A stretch of 13,709 bases of DNA, taken from positions 1-13,709 of the forward strand of contig DAOUTT010000024.1 of NCBI GenBank assembly GCA_030668545.1, read 5' to 3'. Each line of letters starts with the position of its first letter. The stretch's first letter is position 1. The notes beneath the pieces were generated by a model that was not told the origin of the DNA, searched no databases, and saw only the letters and a list, made by a program, of their open reading frames with translations. Positions 1 through 7,546 of this stretch are shown here, one piece after another. The translations under genes were made by a program, and so were the position numbers. Source of the stretch: Anaerolineales bacterium (GTDB lineage: Bacteria; Chloroflexota; Anaerolineae; Anaerolineales; E44-bin32).

Positions 1-116
1 ATGGCCAGGACGAAGGTGCGCAGCGCCGGCGCTTCCGCCTTACTGACCCCGATATATTCGGCTCGGCGCGCCATCTCCGGCGGGAGCAGGGCGTCTATAC
101 TCAGTTCTCTGTTCAT
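1..116 (-). CDS. Formate/nitrite transporter family protein, N-terminus only (cut by window edge)
   Basis: Reading the minus strand from the ATG at 116 gives 38 codons that run off the window without a stop. The visible residues include D8, 'LLPPEMARRAEYIGVSKA' and a C-terminal 'LRTFVLA'. This matches the amphipathic N-terminal helix and entry into the first membrane helix of FocA/NirC-type channels, where a 'LLP..MA..AE..GV.KA' pattern precedes 'TF.LA'. Family members are pentameric inner-membrane channels for formate, nitrite or hydrosulfide; the substrate cannot be told from this fragment. An AAGGG element sits 9 nt before the ATG. The gene lies 101 nt downstream of the EamA exporter on the same strand. 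I see no terminator in the gap, so co-transcription is possible. Only the start is visible, so intactness cannot be judged. Confidence 0.72.
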   Translation of the reverse strand, partial: MNRELSIDALLPPEMARRAEYIGVSKAEAPALRTFVLA

Positions 117-217
117 AACTAGTTACCCTTCTACTTAACCAAGATTGTCAGACAACCAAACGATAACTCCGAACTTGATGCCCGGCAAGGAACAACGATC
201 ACTTATGAAAAATGTAA

Positions 218-1207
218 CTAATCCGGTTGTGCAGGATGTCGCCGTGATGTACTGAGCAATACGGCGGCCGAGAGCACAAGTCCCCCACCTATAGTTTGTC
301 TTGTGGTTAGGAATTCCCCTAGAAAAATCATGGCCAGGAGAACGGTGAAGACCGGCTCAAACGTGCTAAGAATCGATGCGGTTGTAGGGCCGACGCGCTG
401 CATCCCGGCCAAAAAAGCTCCTAGAGCAAGGATTGTGCTGAGAGTCACCATCCCTAAGAGGATGAGGATGCCCTCCGGCCCTAGATTAAAATCCAGATTA
501 TGGGAGAAGGCGCCCGCGACGGTGAAGCTGATCGCTGCACCGAGTGAAATCCAGACTAGACTCACCCAGGGTCCTGCTTGGCGGGTGAAACGATCGCTGC
601 TGATGATGTAGGCAGCATACCAGATAGCCGATCCCAAGACTAAGGCTATACCGAGCAGGTCAACAGGAACACCGCCGGCGCCTTGAAGAATTCGAACCGG
701 GTTGAGCGTCAGGATCACTCCAGAAGATGCTAATGCGAGGGCAATCCACTCTCGAGCGCTAAGTGTTCGCCGGTTCAGGAACCAATTGAAAAGGGCCACG
801 AAGACAGGGTACACATACAACAACAATGAGTTAAGTGAGGCCGAGTTTCGTTCAAGGGCAGCGAAATAGAGTGCGGATTGCCCGGCGTAGCCGACCGCGC
901 CGAGCAGGATAAGAATAAATACCTGGCGGAGGTCGAAAAACAATTTACTTCTGCGGAACAAAGTCAGATAGACTGCCAGCAAAGCGGCGGCACCCGCATA
1001 GCGAAGGCTGAGGATCGTCACAATGTTGAGGTCTGCATTGAAGGCGAGCTTCCCTAGAATCGAGAGGCTGGCGAATCCTGCAGCGGATACAGCGCACAGA
1101 CCCGCTCCGGTGAGTCGGGATCGATCTTCGTCGCTGTCTTTTTGTTGTGTTGACGCAAAGAAAACGGGGGGCTGTTGTGATCCGTTGGTGGAGTTAGATG
1201 GGTCCAT
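218..1207 (-). CDS. EamA-family (drug/metabolite superfamily) transporter
   Basis: A 329-residue integral membrane protein with about ten hydrophobic helices arranged as two tandem EamA repeats, roughly residues 34-165 and 185-318. A polar N-terminal extension of about 33 residues precedes them. Typical DMT features are visible. The first repeat begins 'GLCAVSAAGFASLSILGKLAF' and contains a 'LRYAGAAALL' segment; each repeat ends with a helix that follows an 'EPVF' or 'YPVFVALF' turn and 'L.GE.LT..Q..GG'. Family members export metabolites, amino acids or drugs across the inner membrane; the substrate cannot be predicted. The ATG at 1207 has no Shine-Dalgarno sequence and lies directly after a candidate -10 box, which suggests a leaderless or near-leaderless message. 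It is divergent from lipA, with 95 nt between them. The call to family is firm, the substrate unknown. Confidence 0.9.
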   Translation of the reverse strand: MDPSNSTNGSQQPPVFFASTQQKDSDEDRSRLTGAGLCAVSAAGFASLSILGKLAFNADLNIVTILSLRYAGAAALLAVYLTLFRRSKLFFDLRQVFILILLGAVGYAGQSALYFAALERNSASLNSLLLYVYPVFVALFNWFLNRRTLSAREWIALALASSGVILTLNPVRILQGAGGVPVDLLGIALVLGSAIWYAAYIISSDRFTRQAGPWVSLVWISLGAAISFTVAGAFSHNLDFNLGPEGILILLGMVTLSTILALGAFLAGMQRVGPTTASILSTFEPVFTVLLAMIFLGEFLTTRQTIGGGLVLSAAVLLSTSRRHPAQPD

Positions 1208-1214
1208 AACGATG

Positions 1215-1242
1215 AGTATACTTGTGCTCTTTCTATTACCAA
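1215..1242 (-). promoter_or_regulatory. Candidate sigma70-type promoter of the EamA gene, with a palindromic -10 box
   Basis: On the minus strand TTGGTA (1242-1237, four of six matches to TTGACA) is followed after 16 nt by TATACT (1220-1215, five of six matches to TATAAT). Transcription would start near 1208, right at the ATG at 1207, so the transcript would have essentially no leader. The 8-mer AGTATACT at 1215-1222 is a perfect palindrome, so TATACT can also be read on the plus strand (1217-1222) toward lipA. The plus-strand reading has no good -35. This is inferred from sequence only. Confidence 0.45.
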
Positions 1243-1302
1243 GTGAGCGAAAATAAACCGGTCAGGGTTTCGCGGTAGAATGAACTTTAGGACGAGACAG
1301 CC

Positions 1303-2256
1303 ATGAAGGATGACGGAATGAAAGTTAATGTCAAATCGGATCGCAACCAGGGTCGACCGCCCCGGCGGCGGCCAGAATGGATTAAGGTGAGCGCGCCATC
1401 AGGCGAGACCTACGAGTGGCTGCGAGGCATGATGCGCTCCAAGTCGTTACACACCGTTTGTGAAGAGGCCCGCTGTCCAAATATGGGGGAATGCTGGGGC
1501 TCCGGGACGGCGACGTTTTTGCTTATGGGCGATGTGTGTACGCGCTCATGCGGCTTCTGTGATATCGCAACGGGGCGCCCAGCACCGCTGGACTGGCTCG
1601 AGCCCGAAAGAGTTGCACGCGCCGTACAGGCGATGGATCTGCGCCACGCGGTTATTACCAGCGTAAATCGCGATGAGCGCGCCGACGGTGGTGCACCAAT
1701 TTTTGCGATGGTTATCCAGAGAATCCGCGAACTGCAGCTGGGCTGCTCCGTTGAGGTGCTCATTCCGGATTTCAAAGGCTCAATTGAATCACTGAAAATC
1801 GTTATGGATGCCCGACCCGAGATTCTCAACCACAATGTAGAGACTGTGCCGCGGCTCTTTAAGCGAGTTCAACCGCAGGATCATTATGAGTGGGCGCAGG
1901 CGACGCTCACCAATGCGAAGGGCTTAGACCCGGAGGTACTCACCAAGTCAGGCATCATGGTTGGATTGGGGGAGACCATGGATGAGGTTAAGGCGGTCAT
2001 GAAAGACCTTCGCTCTTGGAACGTTGACATCCTCACCATCGGCCAGTACCTCCAGCCCACCAAAGAACATCTCCCGATTGAGCGCTACTATACCCCGGAG
2101 GAGTTCGAAGAATTCGAACGCTTTGGTAGAGATATAGGTTTCAAGTGGGTTGAAAGCGGACCGCTGGTTCGTTCTTCATACCATGCAGAGAAGCAGGTCC
2201 GCGCCTTAAGCGTAGTCCACCGTATGTTATACGGCGTCGAAACGACAAACGCGTGA
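1303..2256 (+). CDS. lipA: Lipoyl synthase (radical SAM)
   Basis: Lipoyl synthase inserts two sulfur atoms into octanoyl groups on the E2/H-protein lipoyl domains, the last step of lipoate cofactor assembly, in the cytoplasm. The 317-residue length is normal. The auxiliary cluster cysteines are C53, C58 and C64 (CEEARCPNMGEC). The radical-SAM CxxxCxxC is C79, C83 and C86. The C-terminal auxiliary-cluster serine motif RSSYHAEK is at 290-297. The usual 'DRDDL.DGGA' loop is here NRDERADGGA (122-131), a mild variation. Two ATGs are possible: 1303 (AGGA 10 nt upstream) and 1318 (AAGGA 7 nt upstream), which would remove five residues. No lipB or glycine-cleavage gene is adjacent. The gene appears monocistronic because a strong hairpin terminator follows 28 nt after the stop. 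The candidate -10 TAGAAT at 1276-1281 lacks a good -35. Confidence 0.97.
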   Translation: MKDDGMKVNVKSDRNQGRPPRRRPEWIKVSAPSGETYEWLRGMMRSKSLHTVCEEARCPNMGECWGSGTATFLLMGDVCTRSCGFCDIATGRPAPLDWLEPERVARAVQAMDLRHAVITSVNRDERADGGAPIFAMVIQRIRELQLGCSVEVLIPDFKGSIESLKIVMDARPEILNHNVETVPRLFKRVQPQDHYEWAQATLTNAKGLDPEVLTKSGIMVGLGETMDEVKAVMKDLRSWNVDILTIGQYLQPTKEHLPIERYYTPEEFEEFERFGRDIGFKWVESGPLVRSSYHAEKQVRALSVVHRMLYGVETTNA

Positions 2257-2284
2257 AGAACGCTCGGCGCTAAAAGAATTCAGG

Positions 2285-2314
2285 ATACCCGGGAGAGCCC
2301 CCGGGTATTATTTG
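2285..2314 (+). terminator. Rho-independent terminator of lipA
   Basis: A perfect 9-bp stem (ATACCCGGG at 2285-2293 pairing with CCCGGGTAT at 2300-2308) encloses a six-base loop, AGAGCC. It is followed by TATTTG, a short T-rich run. It lies 28 nt after the lipA stop and 47 nt before the next gene, so it should separate lipA from the hydrolase gene. The T-tract is short, but stem strength and position make it convincing. Confidence 0.75.
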
Positions 2315-2354
2315 TAAACAAAGCGAATTTAGAGCAGTCTCCTGGAGATCGAAG

Positions 2355-2981
2355 ATGATTGAATTGAGGGTTATGCCCGTTGGGGAATATCAAGCGAACT
2401 GCTATCTACTTGTCGAGACTGAGTTGGGCGAGGGGATACTTGTAGACCCCGGTGATGAAGCACAGAAGATTCTGGATTGGATAGGAAACACAAACGTCAC
2501 CAGACTCTTGCTTACACACGGACACTCGGATCACGTTGGTGCGCTTCACGCAGTAAAGCAGGCTCTGGGGGTAAAGGCGGGAATTCACCCAGCCGATGTG
2601 GAGACTTTCGCCATCCAGGCTGATCACGAATTATCGGCAGGAGATATTTTTACGTTGGGGGATGCGCACATCGAGGTTGTTCACGTTCCCGGTCATACAC
2701 CCGGAAGCGTCGCCCTAAAGCTCATCGAAGCGGATGGGTTTCATCATGCCCTATCCGGGGACGCGATCTTCCCTGGAGGACCGGGACATACGCAGACACC
2801 AGAGGCGCTGGCGACGGCGCTCGAATCATTGACCCACACGGTTTTTACCTGGTCTGATTCGGTTCGATTACACCCCGGGCACGGGGAGTCGACGACAGTC
2901 GGTGCAGAGCGCGCGGCCTTCGAAACTTTCCGGGACAAGCCACATCCGCCCGATCTCTGTGGAGATGTGACCTGGGGTTGA
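2355..2981 (+). CDS. MBL-fold metallohydrolase, YcbL/glyoxalase-II-like
   Basis: A 208-residue single-domain metallo-beta-lactamase-fold hydrolase, cytoplasmic (no signal peptide). The opening strand 'MPVGEYQANCYLL' (7-19) is characteristic of the YcbL/glyoxalase-II-like subgroup. The dinuclear metal site is complete: H55-x-H57-x-D59-H60 (THGHSDH), H114 (VPGHTPGS), D136 (SGDAIF) and H176 (HPGHG). The usual GloB C-terminal HAGH substrate-binding domain is absent, so it is the short type. This type often shows weak thioesterase activity on lactoylglutathione-like substrates; the true substrate is unknown. GGAG lies 7 nt before the ATG. It sits downstream of the lipA terminator and 97 nt before a second thioesterase-like gene, which may or may not share its transcript. 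Confidence 0.9.
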   Translation: MIELRVMPVGEYQANCYLLVETELGEGILVDPGDEAQKILDWIGNTNVTRLLLTHGHSDHVGALHAVKQALGVKAGIHPADVETFAIQADHELSAGDIFTLGDAHIEVVHVPGHTPGSVALKLIEADGFHHALSGDAIFPGGPGHTQTPEALATALESLTHTVFTWSDSVRLHPGHGESTTVGAERAAFETFRDKPHPPDLCGDVTWG

Positions 2982-3078
2982 TCTATACCTGGACGCGAGT
3001 GGAGCGGATGGATAGCGTATGAAAAATCCCGGAATGATTGGGGTAGGATTTATTCGACTTATCGGTGTGTGAGGTGTA

Positions 3079-3495
3079 ATGGGTGAATACCGCTTTTTTC
3101 ATTCGATAGAGATCCGCTATGGCGATATTGATGCCCAACGTCATGTGAATAATGCCCGCCACTTCACCTACATGGAACAGGCGCGGTCGAAGTACATCAA
3201 GGCGCTTGGCTTATGGGAAGGATCAGATTTCGACGCGATCGGGATCATCCTCGCGGAGCAAAGCTGCCGCTACATCCGCCCGATTCAATTAGAGAGTGAC
3301 ATTAAAGTGGGGGTTCGCACCGTGCGTCTCGGGGAGAAAAGTATAGAGACTCAATACTCGATCCAGGACTCTCAAACAGGAGAGGAACTGGCTGTTGGGC
3401 AAGCAGCATTGGTCGCTTATGATTACCAACTGGGGAAATCCATTCCTATTCCAGATGACTGGCGCGTCGTCATTGCCTCGTTTGAAAATATCTAA
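3079..3495 (+). CDS. Acyl-CoA thioesterase, hotdog fold (4HBT, YbgC/FadM-like)
   Basis: A 138-residue single hotdog domain, the usual length for the family. The N-terminal signature is 'IRYGDIDAQRHVNNARHFTYMEQAR' in pieces: YGDIDA (14-19), then HVNNARH (22-28), then the hydrophobic helix YMEQAR (31-36). D18 aligns with the catalytic aspartate of YbgC/FadM enzymes, and the HVNNA turn is standard for FadM-type members. The predicted reaction is hydrolysis of acyl-CoA to free acid and CoA in the cytoplasm. GAGG precedes the ATG by 4 nt. Chain-length preference cannot be told. It lies between an MBL hydrolase and an F420-dependent oxidoreductase on the same strand with gaps of about 100 nt, so operon membership is uncertain. 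Confidence 0.88.
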   Translation: MGEYRFFHSIEIRYGDIDAQRHVNNARHFTYMEQARSKYIKALGLWEGSDFDAIGIILAEQSCRYIRPIQLESDIKVGVRTVRLGEKSIETQYSIQDSQTGEELAVGQAALVAYDYQLGKSIPIPDDWRVVIASFENI

Positions 3496-3615
3496 TGTAC
3501 CGGCCGGAAAAGAAAAGAGTTTTCGCGGCTTTATTGCCAGGCGGTTTTATATTGTCAAGCTCAAGTTCTTAGATAACAAATTTGATCGCTCCTGGACTAT
3601 GAGAGGAATCGAAAA

Positions 3616-4620
3616 TTGCATTTAGACGTATCTCTTCCCCCGGTATCACTTAAGGAAGTCCCGGCGATTGCCGTAGCTATGGAGGGAATGCGCTTTGATG
3701 GCCTCTGGTCACCAGAGACGCAGCATGATCCGTTTCTCCCCCTGGCTCTGGTGGCAGAGCACACGAACGAGATGTGTTTTGGTACGGCAGTGGCGATCGC
3801 GTTCGCTCGCAGCCCTGCAAATATTGCGCACACAGCATGGGATTTGGCCGCTGCTTCGCAAGGAAGATTTATCCTGGGGTTAGGGACGCAAGTCAAACCT
3901 CATATCGAGCGGCGCTTTGGAATGCCCTGGCCAGAGTCACCCGCAAGCAAGCTGCGCGAGTTCGTTCTGGCTGTGCGTGCTTTTTGGTCTGCTTGGCAGG
4001 GGGATGGACGCCTGAATTATCGGGGCGAATATTACAAACTCACCTTGATGACGCCATTCTTTAACCCCGGACCGATTGAGCATCCTGATATACCGATCTA
4101 TTTGGCAGGGGTGAACCCCGGACTGTGTCGATTGACCGGTGAAGTAGCCGATGGTTTCCATATCCACCCACTGCACACGGAGCGGTATCTGCGCGAGGTT
4201 GTCCGCCCCGCGATTGCGGAGGGCGCCAGGCGAGCGGAAAGAGATGAAGGCAAAATCCAGCTTTCAACATCAACATTTGTCGTGACGAACACTCAACAGG
4301 AAATATTTGTGCGCTCGCAAATCGCATTTTACGCATCCACACCGTCCTACCGCCGGGTGATGTCGCTCCATGGTTGGGATGACGCTGCCGAAGAACTTTC
4401 GTCTCTGGCTAGAAAGGGAAAATGGGATGCGATGTCGGATCTAGTGGATGATGAAATGCTGGCGACCTTCGCGGTAGTTGAGAAACCCGATGCACTGGCG
4501 GGTGCGGTTAAAAAGCGCTACGCGGGACTTGTGGACAGGATAACGCCATATTGGTCATTTCACCCCGGTGATGACGAAGATTTCTGGCGTGTCCTCGTTG
4601 ATGAGTGGAAACGTACGTGA
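3616..4620 (+). CDS. F420-dependent luciferase-like (LLM) oxidoreductase, TIGR03617-like
   Basis: A 334-residue TIM-barrel flavin/F420-dependent oxidoreductase of the bacterial luciferase-like superfamily. Segments resembling the MSMEG_2256-type (TIGR03617) subgroup are: start MHLDVSL, 'FDGLWSPETQHDPFLPLAL' (27-45), 'FGTAVAIAFARSP' (55-67), 'GRFILGLGTQV' (83-93), 'ERRFGMPW' (98-105) and, later, 'PDIPIYLAGVNP' with 'GEVADGFHIHP'. These include the strands that line the deazaflavin pocket. The substrate is unknown; related enzymes act on F420H2/F420 or FMN redox couples in the cytoplasm. The start is TTG, chosen because AGAGGA lies 8 nt upstream and the resulting N-terminus matches the family's beginning. 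The 3' end overlaps the next gene by four bases (GTGA), implying coupled translation. Members of this superfamily are often highly duplicated in some Chloroflexota and Actinobacteria. Confidence 0.92.
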   Translation: MHLDVSLPPVSLKEVPAIAVAMEGMRFDGLWSPETQHDPFLPLALVAEHTNEMCFGTAVAIAFARSPANIAHTAWDLAAASQGRFILGLGTQVKPHIERRFGMPWPESPASKLREFVLAVRAFWSAWQGDGRLNYRGEYYKLTLMTPFFNPGPIEHPDIPIYLAGVNPGLCRLTGEVADGFHIHPLHTERYLREVVRPAIAEGARRAERDEGKIQLSTSTFVVTNTQQEIFVRSQIAFYASTPSYRRVMSLHGWDDAAEELSSLARKGKWDAMSDLVDDEMLATFAVVEKPDALAGAVKKRYAGLVDRITPYWSFHPGDDEDFWRVLVDEWKRT

Positions 4621-5705
4621 TCATCGTCGATGGCCATGAAGATCTGGCGTGGAACGCGCTCACTTTCAATCGTGATTACACACGCTCTGCGCTTGAGACG
4701 CGGGCGATGGAAGAGGGGACATCCATACCGGAGTGGAACGGCGACACGCTGCTTGGTTGGCCGGAGTGGGTTCGGGGCGGCGTGGCGGTGGTCTTCGCAA
4801 CGCTCTTCTCCACGCCACTTAGATGGAAGAAAGATCCCTGGGATGTTAGATGTTACGCTGATGCCGATGAGGCGCACGCACTCTATCGCTCCGATCTGGC
4901 GTACTACCATCGCCTGGTAGAAGAACATGCCAAGAAATTCCATTTAATCCTAGACAAGCACGATCTTGGAACCACAGAGTCGGCGTGGCAGAAGGCCGAG
5001 GACGAAGAGCGGAGCGTAGGAATGGTATTGCTCATGGAAGGTGCCGATGGCGTGCGGTCACCGGGAGAACTGCAAGAGTGGTTCGATGGGGGCGTACGGA
5101 TCCTGGGTCCTGCCTGGGCCGCCACTCGTTACGCTGGAGGGACAGGAGAACCGGGTCCTTTAACGGGTCTCGGCCGCGAGCTACTGGACGCCATGGCAGA
5201 TGTTGGTATGATCTTGGACCTAGCGCATCTGGCTGAGGAGGGGGCTGTAGAAGCATTGGATCTTTTCAGGGGTCCGATTCTAGTCTCACATACAAGCCCG
5301 CTCGCGCTGGTGCCCAGTGCGGAAAAACCCGAACGACACATCACCGACCTTGTTATCCGACGAACCGCCGATCGGGAAGGTGTGATTGGATTACTGCTCG
5401 GGAATCGCTTCTTGAAAGATGGATGGGAGCCTTCGCAAGGTAGAGAGATTGTTACTCTAGCAGATGTTGCGACGGGGATCGATTATATTTGTCAGATGCT
5501 CGGAGACGCTGCGCACGTTGGTATAGGAAGCGATTTTGACGGAGGGTTTGGTTTGGACAAAGTCCCTCAAGGGCTTGACAGCGTGGCTGACTTGGGGTTA
5601 ATTGGCGAGTCGCTGAACGCACGCGGCTATAATCAAGAGGATATCGAAGGAATCCTTGGGGGAAACTGGCTGCGATTTCTGCAAAGAGCATTACCGGAGA
5701 ACTGA
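4617..5705 (+). CDS. Membrane-dipeptidase-like metallopeptidase (peptidase M19)
   Basis: A renal-dipeptidase-family (M19) TIM-barrel hydrolase of 362 residues. The binuclear zinc ligands are all recognisable: H7 and D9 (DGHED), E141 (LLMEGADG), H204 (LDLAHL) and H225 (VSHTSP). The 'GIGSDFDGGFG' loop (302-312) and the closing 'GGNWLRFL' are also typical. The predicted activity is cleavage of dipeptides, possibly including D-amino acid or modified dipeptides. There is no signal peptide, so it should be cytoplasmic. I chose GTG at 4617 because it overlaps the upstream stop as GTGA, has TGGA 7 nt upstream, and gives the family-like start IIVDGHED. A GTG at 4605 would add four residues but lacks an SD sequence. 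It is translationally coupled to the F420 oxidoreductase and followed 5 nt later by a membrane protein gene. Confidence 0.9.
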   Translation: MIIVDGHEDLAWNALTFNRDYTRSALETRAMEEGTSIPEWNGDTLLGWPEWVRGGVAVVFATLFSTPLRWKKDPWDVRCYADADEAHALYRSDLAYYHRLVEEHAKKFHLILDKHDLGTTESAWQKAEDEERSVGMVLLMEGADGVRSPGELQEWFDGGVRILGPAWAATRYAGGTGEPGPLTGLGRELLDAMADVGMILDLAHLAEEGAVEALDLFRGPILVSHTSPLALVPSAEKPERHITDLVIRRTADREGVIGLLLGNRFLKDGWEPSQGREIVTLADVATGIDYICQMLGDAAHVGIGSDFDGGFGLDKVPQGLDSVADLGLIGESLNARGYNQEDIEGILGGNWLRFLQRALPEN

Positions 5706-5710
5706 TTCTT

Positions 5711-6208
5711 ATGCGCGCTCTCACTCGATTGCAAATACGTCTTGCGCGACTCTGGATGACTGTAATGTTCATCGGTCTGCTGATTTTTATGGTCGGCATC
5801 CAACCCGATCTAATCGGCATGAACCGCAGCATTACCGTTGGTTTTGTTCAGATCGGTGTCTGGCTTACGGGGCTGGCGATTCTGCTTGTGGCGGCTTATT
5901 CAACTGTGCGAGTAATTCGCAACGGAAAAACAAACTCTTTGCGCGCGGATATAGGAATAAGGCTAATAGCGACAGGCTACGTTGTGGCTGCTGTAGGATC
6001 GCTGGCTGACTTCATCGGTGTGGGCGCCCACCGAATGCCCGTCGTCCACTTTGGATATATTCAGATGATTGGTTTGGTAACGGGTGTGTTGCTTAGCATG
6101 CTCGGAGTGATTCTTTATATGCCCTGGACAAGGGAAGTAAACACCGAAGACAAAGTGCATGACCCAGCGGAAGAGATTTCAACCCTCGGGATTGAATCGC
6201 TCCATTGA
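5711..6208 (+). CDS. Hypothetical four-helix membrane protein
   Basis: A 165-residue protein I do not recognise. It has a basic N-terminus (MRALTRLQIRLARLW) and four hydrophobic segments at about 14-30, 42-68, 81-104 and 113-137. A charged, acidic C-terminal tail of about 27 residues follows. The basic residues before helix 1 suggest a cytoplasmic N-terminus and, with four helices, a cytoplasmic tail. No catalytic motif or conserved cysteine pair is visible. The ATG lies 5 nt after the dipeptidase stop. The only SD-like element, GGAG, is 11 nt upstream inside the dipeptidase gene. It is therefore almost certainly the last gene of the oxidoreductase/dipeptidase transcript. No function is proposed; a link to dipeptide or substrate handling is only contextual. 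Confidence 0.75.
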   Translation: MRALTRLQIRLARLWMTVMFIGLLIFMVGIQPDLIGMNRSITVGFVQIGVWLTGLAILLVAAYSTVRVIRNGKTNSLRADIGIRLIATGYVVAAVGSLADFIGVGAHRMPVVHFGYIQMIGLVTGVLLSMLGVILYMPWTREVNTEDKVHDPAEEISTLGIESLH

Positions 6209-6250
6209 TTCCGCCATTCACAAAAGCGTAATCACCATTGGATAGAGATT

Positions 6251-6275
6251 CGGCCTTCCTGCAGGGCCGTCTTTG
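6251..6275 (+). terminator. Weak candidate terminator between convergent genes
   Basis: The 162-nt gap between the membrane protein gene and the convergent reductase gene holds CGGCC (6251-6255) pairing with GGCCG (6265-6269). The stem can extend by a T-G and a T-A pair around a five-base loop, followed by TCTTTGG. The T-tract is poor. Position 43 nt after the stop supports a terminator role. I see nothing else definite in this gap beyond an AT-rich stretch near 6333-6355. Confidence 0.35.
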
Positions 6276-6370
6276 GTATAAGGCTTAGATGTGGACGCGG
6301 CCGTCGGCGTACTTGGGGATAAGCAGGGAGCTTAATTTATATTTTTTACTAAGGTAATACAGAGCTTAAC

Positions 6371-7408
6371 CTAATCAGTTACCCTCTCGCTGGAGTGACC
6401 GGGGAAGACTTTTTCTCCAGGCTTGATCGCGGTGTAGGCGTAATTCACCGCAACAGTAACCTGGCCATAGCCGACGACGATCAAGTTGAGTGGATCGAGC
6501 TCCTCTTGTAGAGCGACGTCACCAGCGGCGTATACACCTGGGAGATTGGTTTCCATCTTACTGTTGACTTTGATATAGCGCCGGCCGATTGTCTCCAACC
6601 CCCACTCGCGAATAGGCCCGAGGTCGGCTTTGAATCCGAGCGCCAGGATACCGGCATCGACCTCAATTGTTGATTCGTCGCCTGTGCGATTGTCGAAAAT
6701 AACAGCACGATCAAGGCTCTCGTCGCCTTGGAATTCACGCAGTTCATAGAAGATGCGCGTATCAATGGAAGAATCTTTTAAGGCGTTCACAGAAGTGTCG
6801 TGTGCACGAAAACCCTCGCGTCTATGGATCAAGGTGACATGCTCGGCGATCGGCTCAAGAGCTAAAGACCAGTCAACGGCGCTGTCGCCGCCCCCAATAA
6901 TGAGTACGCGCATCCCGGCATAATCGTCGACATCCTTGACCCAATATTCCACCCCCTTACCTTCAAAGCGCGAAATACTCTCGTTTTTAAGTTTATTCGG
7001 ACGGAAGGCGCCAATACCTGCAGCAATTACGACAGTGCGAGAGTAGTGGATGTCCTTGTCTGTCTCGATGATCCAGCACTCCTGCCCATCATCCCCTCCG
7101 GGGAGAGGTGTCCGCCCGAGCGTTAGCGCCCGCTCCCCAAGCGCCATAAACGGCTTCCACTGAGAGGCTTGTTCGGTCAGACAGGAGGCGAGCTCCTTCG
7201 ATAGAATCGCTGGAAAACCGGGAGTGTCGTAGATCAGCTTATCAGGGTAGAGCGCGATTAACTGACCGCCGGGTTGAGGTAGAGCATCGATGATCTTAAC
7301 CTTCATCTCGCGCAGCCCGGCGTAGAAAGCCCCAAACAGTCCCGTAGGGCCGGCTCCGACGAATGTGATATCAAATACATCACCTGTATTCTTCTTAGGG
7401 CTCATCAT
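6371..7408 (-). CDS. Ferredoxin/flavodoxin--NADP+ reductase, type 2 (thioredoxin-reductase-like)
   Basis: A 345-residue two-dinucleotide-domain flavoprotein. The FAD-binding GAGPTG is at 18-23 with E/D-type strand end 'KIIDALPQPGGQL' (38-50). The NADPH-binding GGGDSA is at 172-177, with HRREGFRAH (195-203) suited to the 2'-phosphate. The second FAD motif 'GVYAAGDVA' is at 291-299. The CxxC redox pair of thioredoxin reductase is missing, and the C-terminus ends with the 'FPGHSS' segment typical of YumC-type ferredoxin-NADP reductases. It should transfer electrons between NADPH and ferredoxin or flavodoxin in the cytoplasm; no ferredoxin gene is nearby. AAGGA lies 8 nt before the first of two consecutive ATGs, supporting the 7408 start. 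It lies 138 nt downstream of the rhomboid gene on the same strand; no strong promoter or terminator is evident in that gap. Confidence 0.92.
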   Translation of the reverse strand: MMSPKKNTGDVFDITFVGAGPTGLFGAFYAGLREMKVKIIDALPQPGGQLIALYPDKLIYDTPGFPAILSKELASCLTEQASQWKPFMALGERALTLGRTPLPGGDDGQECWIIETDKDIHYSRTVVIAAGIGAFRPNKLKNESISRFEGKGVEYWVKDVDDYAGMRVLIIGGGDSAVDWSLALEPIAEHVTLIHRREGFRAHDTSVNALKDSSIDTRIFYELREFQGDESLDRAVIFDNRTGDESTIEVDAGILALGFKADLGPIREWGLETIGRRYIKVNSKMETNLPGVYAAGDVALQEELDPLNLIVVGYGQVTVAVNYAYTAIKPGEKVFPGHSSERVTD

Positions 7409-7546
7409 TTGGGCAATCCTTTGTGCTGCGTAGACTGAAACGAGCAGAGTATTAGGGCACGCAGAAACGAATCTCGGGTGGAAATGTGACTTGATTCTTG
7501 GAAGCCTTCCCCTTCATGGTGAATATTCAGGCGAAGGAGGTTACCC

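Noticed and set aside
303..611. A 102-codon plus-strand open frame opposite the EamA gene
   Set aside because: It lies wholly antisense to a clear membrane transporter, has an arginine/proline-rich composition typical of shadow frames, and has no SD or family resemblance.
3019..3072. A 17-codon open frame (MKNPGMIGVGFIRLIGV) ending 6 nt before the thioesterase start, which could be a leader peptide
   Set aside because: It has only a weak GGAT-like upstream element, no regulatory codon run and no hairpin alternatives. Short frames like this are expected by chance. Conservation in relatives would be needed.
4611..4618. ACGTACGT palindrome at the oxidoreductase/dipeptidase junction
   Set aside because: It is an 8-base palindrome inside coding sequence with no flanking symmetry. 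It is most simply explained by the codons ACG TAC GTG.
7533..7540. GAAGGAGG, a perfect SD-like element on the plus strand between the rhomboid and reductase genes
   Set aside because: No start codon with an open frame follows at a usable distance on that strand; the downstream plus-strand frames are antisense to the rhomboid gene.
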